This document shows, one piece after another, positions 1-5,168 of a stretch of 9,518 nt of DNA. Source of the stretch: Fimenecus sp045531435 (lineage in GTDB: Bacteria > Bacillota > Clostridia > Oscillospirales > Acutalibacteraceae); the NCBI GenBank assembly GCA_045531435.1, contig JAZSDZ010000059.1, forward strand, positions 1 to 9,518. The letters are read 5' to 3'. The notes beneath the pieces were generated by a model, which was not told the origin of the DNA, did not search any database, and saw only the letters and a program-made list of their open reading frames with translations. Every line of letters starts with the position of its first letter. Position 1 is the first letter of the stretch. A program made the translations under genes and the position numbers.

Positions 1-963
1 AAGATGGTAACAATCAACACATCTCGTTTTGATGCATATAAGCTTGATGCAACAAAGATGGTTGCTGATGCTAAACTTGGTATTATTGCTCTTGGTGACG
101 AACTTCGCAAAATTGGTTACAAATCAGCATACACAACTGAAATTGCAGATGCGAAGCTCGGTTGGGACAAGGAAATGGAATTCCTTTCTAACTATAAATA
201 TGACGAAAACTTTAAGCCTCTTATTGCTGCTCGTGACGAAAAGACAATCCCTGAATTTGTTGATAAAATCGGTGGTGTGATTACACAGACAGCAGCTCTT
301 GCTATGATTCGTAAACTTATCCCAGCTGATGCCCTTTGTACAGGTGCTGCAGGCTCACTTCCAGGTTGTTTACAGAGAATGTGGACTTCAGACAGCCGTT
401 ATTCATACAATATGGAATATGGTTATTCATGTATGGGTTATGAAATCGCAGGTGCACTTGGTAGCAAGATGGCACATCCTGAATGTGAATCTTATGCTAT
501 GTGTGGTGACGGAAGTTACTTGATGCTTCATTCTGAACTTGTAACAAGTATTCAGGAAAAGCAGAAAATCAATGTTCTTCTTTTTGACAACAGTGGTTTC
601 GGTTGTATCAATAACCTTGAAATGTCAAACGGTATAGGCAATCTTGCAACAGAATTCCGTTACAGAGATGACAATGGTGACCTTTTAGGTGACCTTATTC
701 CAATCGACTTTGCTATGGCTGCTGCAGCATATGGTTGCAAGACATACACAGCGAAAACTATGGAAGAACTTGAATTTGCTCTTATCGATTCACAGAAACA
801 GACGGTTTCAACACTTATCGATATTAAAGTGCTTCCAAAATCAATGACAGATGGTTATGGTGCTTGGTGGCATACAGGTGTTCCATCTGTTTCAACAAAT
901 GAAAAAGTAAATAATGCCTTCGCAGAGAAGGAAGAAAATAAAAATAAAGCAAGGAGATACTAA
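1..963 (+). CDS. iolD: IolD, 3D-(3,5/4)-trihydroxycyclohexane-1,2-dione hydrolase, C-terminal half (5' end outside window)
   Basis: Thiamine-diphosphate enzyme of myo-inositol catabolism. It hydrolytically opens the ring of 3D-(3,5/4)-trihydroxycyclohexane-1,2-dione to give 5-deoxy-D-glucuronate in the cytoplasm. The visible 320 residues are roughly the C-terminal half of a family protein of about 640 residues. The reading frame is open to base 1 (AAG codon), so the ATG at base 4 is internal and not the start. Counting from base 1, the TPP/Mg-binding motif is GDGS at 169-172 with the paired DN at 196-197. Other family blocks are YGYSCMGYEIAGALG (140-154), FGCINN (200-205), FRYR (219-222), QTVSTLIDIKVLPK (267-280) and GAWWHTGV (287-294). 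These match my recollection of Bacillus subtilis IolD closely. The stop codon lies 1 bp before the iolE ATG, and the last codons carry the iolE Shine-Dalgarno site, so the two genes are in one operon. Confidence 0.95.
   Translation, partial: KMVTINTSRFDAYKLDATKMVADAKLGIIALGDELRKIGYKSAYTTEIADAKLGWDKEMEFLSNYKYDENFKPLIAARDEKTIPEFVDKIGGVITQTAALAMIRKLIPADALCTGAAGSLPGCLQRMWTSDSRYSYNMEYGYSCMGYEIAGALGSKMAHPECESYAMCGDGSYLMLHSELVTSIQEKQKINVLLFDNSGFGCINNLEMSNGIGNLATEFRYRDDNGDLLGDLIPIDFAMAAAAYGCKTYTAKTMEELEFALIDSQKQTVSTLIDIKVLPKSMTDGYGAWWHTGVPSVSTNEKVNNAFAEKEENKNKARRY
951..956 (+). promoter_or_regulatory. Shine-Dalgarno site that fixes the iolE start
   Basis: AAGGAG lies inside the last codons of iolD, 8 bases before the ATG at 965. 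An in-frame ATG at 914 would add 17 basic residues, but it has no comparable site and lies within iolD. The 965 start gives 297 residues, the usual IolE length. Confidence 0.85.
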
Positions 964-964
964 T

Positions 965-1858
965 ATGCTTGACAAAAACAAAGTAAAACTCGGTATTGCA
1001 CCTATCGCTTGGACAAACGACGATATGCCTGACCTTGGTGCTGAAAACACATTTGAACAGTGCATTTCTGAAATGGCACTTGCAGGATTCACAGGTTGTG
1101 AAGTTGGTAACAAGTATCCAAGAGATACAAAGGTACTTAAAAAAGCACTTGAGCTTCGTGGTATGCAGATTTGCAACGCTTGGTTCTCAAGCTTTCTTAT
1201 TACAAAACCATATGAAGAGGTTGAAAAGGATTTTATCGAGCACATCACATTCCTTAAGGAAATGGGTGCAAAAGTTGTTGGTATCTCTGAACAAGGACAC
1301 TCAATTCAGGGTACAGACCTTTCAATTTTTGATGACAAATATGTTATGAATGATGAAGAATGGGATATGCTTTGCACAGGTATCAATAAGCTTGGTAAAG
1401 TTGCAAAAGATATGGGTATTGCTCTTTGCTTCCATCATCATATGGGCACTGTTGTTCAGACAGCAGCTGAAATTGACAGAATGATGGAAAACACAGACCC
1501 TGAACTTTTCGGTCTTCTTTTCGATACAGGTCACCTTGCATATTGTGGTGAAGATTATATGGCAGTTCTCAAGAAATATGCAAAGAGAATCCGTCATGTA
1601 CATCTTAAAGATATCCGCCCTGACGTTGTTGCAAAGGTTAAGGCAGAAAAAATGAGCTTCTTACAGGGTGTTCGTGCAGGTGCTTTCACAGTTCCTGGTG
1701 ACGGTGTAATCGACTTTAAGCCTGTATTCGACGTTCTTGAAGAAACGGGATATGAAGGATATGTTCTTGTTGAAGCTGAACAGGACCCAGCAATTGCTAA
1801 TCCATTCGAATATGCAGTAAAGGCTCGTAAGTACATCAACGAAGTATCAGGTCTTTAA
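965..1858 (+). CDS. iolE: IolE, inosose dehydratase (2-keto-myo-inositol dehydratase)
   Basis: Cytoplasmic metal-dependent dehydratase that removes water from scyllo-inosose (2-keto-myo-inositol) to give 3D-(3,5/4)-trihydroxycyclohexane-1,2-dione, the substrate of the upstream IolD. It belongs to the xylose-isomerase-like TIM-barrel (AP endonuclease 2) superfamily. At 297 residues it equals the usual family length. Visible blocks are GIAPIAWTNDDMP (10-22), the histidine-rich strand FHHHMGT (156-162), FDTGH (186-190), HVHLKD (211-216) and VEAEQDP (269-275). Their His, Asp and Glu residues are the expected metal and substrate ligands of this fold. The start at 965 was chosen because AAGGAG sits 8 bases upstream and the longer reading from 914 would overlap iolD. 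The gene follows iolD by 1 bp. It is followed by a 177-bp spacer with a palindrome before iolA. Confidence 0.95.
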   Translation: MLDKNKVKLGIAPIAWTNDDMPDLGAENTFEQCISEMALAGFTGCEVGNKYPRDTKVLKKALELRGMQICNAWFSSFLITKPYEEVEKDFIEHITFLKEMGAKVVGISEQGHSIQGTDLSIFDDKYVMNDEEWDMLCTGINKLGKVAKDMGIALCFHHHMGTVVQTAAEIDRMMENTDPELFGLLFDTGHLAYCGEDYMAVLKKYAKRIRHVHLKDIRPDVVAKVKAEKMSFLQGVRAGAFTVPGDGVIDFKPVFDVLEETGYEGYVLVEAEQDPAIANPFEYAVKARKYINEVSGL

Positions 1859-2035
1859 TATGTGTGATTTTCCGTGATACTGTGTTACACTTGCTCGGAG
1901 TATCTTCATACGCCGTCGTTTGTGTGCCTTGTCTAACGAAAAAATCATTTGCAAATTTTATGAAGGTGTTTTGTAGGGGCGATTCACGAATCGCCCGATA
2001 AAAATCATAACTAATCCCAAAAGGAGATAATAAAT
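1859..2035 (+). other. 177-bp non-coding spacer inside the iol operon, possible small repeat element
   Basis: This spacer is much longer than the others in the operon (1, 20 and 53 bp) and codes for nothing convincing. It holds a weak 6-bp stem (gatact 1876-1881 with agtatc 1899-1904), a GC-rich middle part, and a perfect 9-bp inverted repeat at 1977-1996. The iolA Shine-Dalgarno AAGGAG is at 2021-2026, 9 bases before its ATG. I see no convincing -35/-10 pair. The abrupt GC-rich palindrome preceded by TGTAGG resembles dispersed intergenic palindromes of gut Clostridia, but copy number cannot be judged from one window. Confidence 0.45.
1977..1996. repeat. Perfect inverted repeat (9-bp arms, 2-base centre), REP-like
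   Basis: gggcgattc and gaatcgccc flank a central AC. As RNA this would fold as an 8-bp stem with a CACG loop. There is no T-run directly after it (it continues GATAAAAATC), so it is a poor intrinsic terminator. It is more likely a REP-like palindrome or an mRNA-stability element upstream of iolA. Confidence 0.7.
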
Positions 2036-3544
2036 ATGGCAGTAGAAAAATTACAGTATTTTGTGAACGGTCAGTTCAAAGACTCAAAAACAGATGTGTG
2101 GTATGACCTTCACAATCCAAGCACAGGTGAAGTTGTAGGACAGGCACCTTGCTGTACAAATGATGAAGTTCTTGAAGCAATCGAAGCCGCAAAGAAAGCT
2201 TACCCGGGCTGGAGAGCAACTCCCGCAATCAAGAGAGCACAGATTCTTTATAAAATCCGTGAACTCATTATCCGTGATATGGAAGAACTCACAATGTGTG
2301 TTGCTTGCGAAAACGGTAAAGTTTGGGGTGAAGCAGAAGGCGATGTCCTCAAAGCAAAGGAAGGTACAGAACTTGCAACTCAGGTTCCATCTCTTATGAT
2401 GGGTGAAAGCCTTATGGATGCTTCAAACGGTTACGACACAGTTAAGTATCGTGAACCTCTTGGCGTTTTCGCAGGTATCGTTCCTGTTAATTTCCCTGCA
2501 ATGATTCCATTTGGTTGGATGGCTCCAACTTGTATTGCAACAGGTAATACAATGGTTCTTAAAGCAGCATCTCTTACACCAAAAACAGCTATGAAATTTG
2601 CTGCTATCTATAAAGAAGCAGGCGTTCCTGATGGTGTTATCAATGTTATTACATGTTCAAGAAACGAAGTAAATACAATTCTTGACCACCCAGATGTTAA
2701 GGGTATCACATTCGTTGGTTCAACTCCTGTTGGCCTTAAGGTTTATTCTCGTGCAGCAGCTGCAGGTAAGCGTTGTCAGGCTTTAACTCAGGCTAAGAAC
2801 CACGCTCTTGTTATGGCTGACTGTGCTCTTGAGAGAACAGTGGCAGGTGTTATCAACTCCGCTTACGGTTGTGCGGGTCAGCGTTGTATGGCTCTTACTT
2901 GCTGTGTAGTTGAAGAAGCTATTGCAGATAAGTTTGTTGCTGAACTTGTTAAACAGGCAAAGAACATTAAAGTGGGTCCATCTTGGGAAAAGACATCAAA
3001 ACTCGGACCTATTACATATAAGAAGCATTACGAAGAAGTTCTTGCTGATATCCAGAAGGGTATTGACGAAGGTGCAGAACTTGTTCTTGATGGTCGTGAT
3101 GTTAAGGTTGAGGGCTACGAAAACGGTTACTTTATCGGACCAACAATTTTCGACAAGGTTACTGCTGATATGACAATCGGTGATGAAGAAGTATTCGGAC
3201 CTGTTCTTTGCATCAAGCGTTGTAAGGACTTCCACGAAGGTCTTAAGATTATGAATGACAACCCATATGCAAACGGCTCTGTTATTTATACTCAGAGTGG
3301 TTACTGGGCTCGTCAGTTTGCTCGTTACACAGACGGCGGTCAGGTCGGTATTAACGTTGGTATTCCTGTACCCGTTGGCTTCTTCCCATTCTCAGGACAC
3401 AAGCAGTCATTCTTTGGTGACCTTCACTGTCTTGGCAAGGATGCATATCGCTTCTATACAGAATCAAAGGCAGTTACACAGCACTGGTTCGACGAAGAAG
3501 AAAAGACAAATACAAACGTTTCCACATGGGACGGAACTATATAA
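2036..3544 (+). CDS. iolA: IolA/MmsA-type CoA-acylating (methyl)malonate-semialdehyde dehydrogenase
   Basis: NAD- and CoA-dependent aldehyde dehydrogenase. In inositol breakdown it converts malonate semialdehyde to acetyl-CoA and CO2; the family also acts on methylmalonate semialdehyde to give propionyl-CoA. It has 502 residues, slightly longer than Bacillus IolA (about 487). The N-terminal cofactor domain shows VNFPAMIPFGWMAP (151-164), the nucleotide-loop GSTPVG (228-233) and AKNH (253-256). The catalytic cysteine is C284 in GCAGQRCMA, and EEVFGPV (384-390) carries the conserved glutamate. The C-terminal block SGHKQSFFGDLHCLGKDA (453-470) is characteristic of the MMSDH subgroup. Where hydrolytic aldehyde dehydrogenases have their general-base glutamate, this protein has Leu250, consistent with CoA-acylating chemistry. 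AAGGAG lies 9 bases before the ATG, and iolG follows after 20 bp. A related aldehyde dehydrogenase with another semialdehyde substrate is the alternative. Confidence 0.9.
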   Translation: MAVEKLQYFVNGQFKDSKTDVWYDLHNPSTGEVVGQAPCCTNDEVLEAIEAAKKAYPGWRATPAIKRAQILYKIRELIIRDMEELTMCVACENGKVWGEAEGDVLKAKEGTELATQVPSLMMGESLMDASNGYDTVKYREPLGVFAGIVPVNFPAMIPFGWMAPTCIATGNTMVLKAASLTPKTAMKFAAIYKEAGVPDGVINVITCSRNEVNTILDHPDVKGITFVGSTPVGLKVYSRAAAAGKRCQALTQAKNHALVMADCALERTVAGVINSAYGCAGQRCMALTCCVVEEAIADKFVAELVKQAKNIKVGPSWEKTSKLGPITYKKHYEEVLADIQKGIDEGAELVLDGRDVKVEGYENGYFIGPTIFDKVTADMTIGDEEVFGPVLCIKRCKDFHEGLKIMNDNPYANGSVIYTQSGYWARQFARYTDGGQVGINVGIPVPVGFFPFSGHKQSFFGDLHCLGKDAYRFYTESKAVTQHWFDEEEKTNTNVSTWDGTI

Positions 3545-3564
3545 AAATATAAGGGGAAATTATT

Positions 3565-4572
3565 ATGCTTAAAATTGGTATTATCGGTGCTGGCCGTATT
3601 GGTAAAGTACACCTTGAATCTATTACATACCACGTAAAGGGTGCTGAAGTTGTTGCGATTGCAGACCCATTTATGAATGACGAAACAAAGGCTTTCTGCG
3701 AAGGCTTTGGCGTAGAAAAAATCTATACAGACTATACAAAAATCATTGAAGATAAGGACATTGATGCAGTTCTTGTTTGCTCATCAACTGACACTCATGC
3801 TCCAATTTCTATTGAAGCAATTAATGCTGGTAAACACGTGTTCTGTGAAAAACCACTTGCAAATACAGTAGATAAGATTCTTGAAATTGCAGATGCCCTT
3901 AAGGCTCATCCTGAATGCAAATTCCAGGTTGGTTTTAATCGTCGTTTTGACCACAACTTCGCAGCAGTTCGTAAGGCATATGACGAAGGCAAAATCGGTG
4001 AAGCACAGATTCTTAAAATCACATCTCGTGACCCACAGGCACCACCTGTTGGCTATTGTGCAGCAAGCATTTTCCTTGATATGACAATCCATGATTTCGA
4101 TATGGCTTGCTTCCTTACAAACAGTGATGTTGAAGAACTTTATGTTTATGCTGATGCTCTTATCAATCCTTCAATCCGTGAATACGGTGACTTTGATACA
4201 GCAATCATTTCAATGAAAATGGAAAATGGTGCTCTTGCAGTTATCGACAACTCTCGTCAGGCTATGTACGGTTATGACCAGAGAGCAGAACTTTTCGGTT
4301 CAAAGGGTATGGTTGCAACTGCTAATGATACACTTTCAACTGCTGTTGTTTCAGATGCAAACGGTGTAACAGGCGAAAAACCACTTTATTTCTTCCTTGA
4401 AAGATATATGGGCTCATTCTCAGAAGAAGTAAGACAGTTTGTTGACTGTTGTGTAAACGACAAGGAAACTCCTGTTGGTATCCACGCAGGTTTACAGTCA
4501 GTTAAGATTGCTCTTGCTGCTGAAAAATCAGCAAACGAAGGCAGACCTGTTAAACTTGCTGAAATTCAGTAA
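3565..4572 (+). CDS. iolG: IolG, myo-inositol 2-dehydrogenase (Gfo/Idh/MocA family)
   Basis: NAD-dependent cytoplasmic dehydrogenase that oxidises myo-inositol to scyllo-inosose, the first step of the pathway. It has 335 residues against about 344 for Bacillus IolG. The N-terminal Rossmann fold has the dinucleotide motif GAGRIG (8-13) and an acidic residue, D34, after strand 2 (VVAIADPF), favouring NAD. The family EKP motif is at 95-97. K96, D172 and H176 (in FLDMTIHDFD) line up with the Lys-Asp-His catalytic set of Bacillus inositol dehydrogenase. QVGFNRRFDHNF (121-132) is typical of IolG proteins. AAGGGG lies 8 bases before the ATG. It is the last recognised iol gene, 20 bp after iolA. Related sequences act on scyllo- or D-chiro-inositol, so exact stereochemistry is uncertain although the operon supports myo-inositol. 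Confidence 0.92.
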   Translation: MLKIGIIGAGRIGKVHLESITYHVKGAEVVAIADPFMNDETKAFCEGFGVEKIYTDYTKIIEDKDIDAVLVCSSTDTHAPISIEAINAGKHVFCEKPLANTVDKILEIADALKAHPECKFQVGFNRRFDHNFAAVRKAYDEGKIGEAQILKITSRDPQAPPVGYCAASIFLDMTIHDFDMACFLTNSDVEELYVYADALINPSIREYGDFDTAIISMKMENGALAVIDNSRQAMYGYDQRAELFGSKGMVATANDTLSTAVVSDANGVTGEKPLYFFLERYMGSFSEEVRQFVDCCVNDKETPVGIHAGLQSVKIALAAEKSANEGRPVKLAEIQ

Positions 4573-4583
4573 TAAAAATAAAT

Positions 4584-4603
4584 TGGGCGAGGTAACTCGC
4601 CCA
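4584..4603 (+). terminator. Hairpin with GUAA tetraloop between iolG and the ybaK-like gene
   Basis: tgggcgag and ctcgccca form an 8-bp stem closed by GTAA, a GNRA tetraloop. It is flanked by AAAATAAAT on the left and ATATTTTC on the right. The T-run is broken (ATATTTT), so termination is probably partial. The Shine-Dalgarno AAGGA of the next gene begins 8 bases after the stem. It could act as a leaky terminator or as a 3' stabiliser of the iol mRNA. Confidence 0.55.
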
Positions 4604-4625
4604 TATTTTCAAGGAATGATTAAAT

Positions 4626-5096
4626 ATGTCTATTGAAAAAGGCAGAGAGTATTTTCGTCAGTTCGGTATGGAAGACAGAGTACAAGAATTTGAAGTTTCA
4701 AGTGCAACAGTTGAACTTGCTGCACAGGCTTTAGGTGTTGAGGGCGCAAGAATTGCAAAAACTCTCTCATTTATGGTGGGGGAACAGCCAATTCTTATCC
4801 TTATGGCAGGAGATGTAAAGGTTGATAACTCAAAGTATAAAGGATTTTTCCACACAAAAGCAAAAATGATGTCACCTGACCAATTAGAACAATATGTAGG
4901 TCATCAGATTGGTGGCGTTTGCCCATTTGGTATCAAGGATGGCGTTGAGGTTTATCTCGATGAGTCAATGAAACGATTCAAAACTGTTTTCCCTGCAGTA
5001 GGAAGTAGTAATAGTGCAATCGAGCTCACAATTCCTGAACTGGAAAAATACTCAAACTACAAAGAGTGGATTGATGTTTCAAAACCAATTGAATAA
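4626..5096 (+). CDS. YbaK/EbsC-family aminoacyl-tRNA deacylase (Cys-tRNA(Pro)-type editing protein)
   Basis: Free-standing trans-editing domain related to the INS domain of prolyl-tRNA synthetase. Members hydrolyse mischarged tRNAs, classically Cys-tRNA(Pro), in the cytoplasm. It has 156 residues, about the length of E. coli YbaK (159). The essential lysine of the family fits K45 in RIAKTL (42-47). The substrate-loop motif is GGVCPFG (96-102, compare GGISPLG-type loops), and GSSNS (126-130) is the C-terminal conserved serine-rich turn. DVKVDNSKYK (63-72) matches the usual strand-loop. AAGGA lies 10 bases before the ATG. It is 53 bp after iolG on the same strand but has no metabolic link to inositol, so it may be co-transcribed by read-through only. 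Specificity within the family (Cys, Ala or another amino acid) cannot be told from sequence alone. Confidence 0.85.
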   Translation: MSIEKGREYFRQFGMEDRVQEFEVSSATVELAAQALGVEGARIAKTLSFMVGEQPILILMAGDVKVDNSKYKGFFHTKAKMMSPDQLEQYVGHQIGGVCPFGIKDGVEVYLDESMKRFKTVFPAVGSSNSAIELTIPELEKYSNYKEWIDVSKPIE

Positions 5097-5111
5097 TTAA
5101 AACGCGTAGTG

Positions 5112-5129
5112 GCAGGTTTTCACGCCTGC
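5112..5129. repeat. Small imperfect inverted repeat next to the terminator
   Basis: gcagg (5112-5116) and cctgc (5125-5129) can pair around the 8-base loop TTTTCACG. It directly abuts the larger hairpin at 5130. Its GC-rich character differs from the neighbouring AT-rich DNA and may mark the remnant of a dispersed intergenic repeat. Confidence 0.4.
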
Positions 5130-5160
5130 AAAAGGACGATTCGTAACGAATCGTCCTTTT
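5130..5160. terminator. Strong bidirectional terminator between convergent operons
   Basis: aaaaggacgattcg and cgaatcgtcctttt form a perfect 14-bp stem around a TAA loop. The outer stem is A4 on one side and T4 on the other, and the + strand continues TATTATG. It therefore works as an A/T-flanked hairpin on either strand. It sits 33 bp after the ybaK-like stop codon and 8 bp beyond the end of the minus-strand operon, where a shared terminator would be expected. Confidence 0.85.
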
Positions 5161-5168
5161 TATTATGT

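Noticed and set aside
914..964. Upstream ATG extending IolE by 17 residues
   Set aside because: The extension lies inside iolD, is simply basic filler, lacks a ribosome site, and would make IolE longer than the usual 297 residues.
892..1248. Open frame of 118 codons on the minus strand across the iolD/iolE junction
   Set aside because: It lies opposite two well-conserved genes, has low-complexity Ser/Phe-rich composition and no ribosome-binding site or recognisable motif.
1971..1999. Possible promoter before iolA (TTGTAG with downstream AT-rich bases)
   Set aside because: No acceptable -10 at 16-18 bases spacing; the match is explained by the palindrome's TGTAGG flank.
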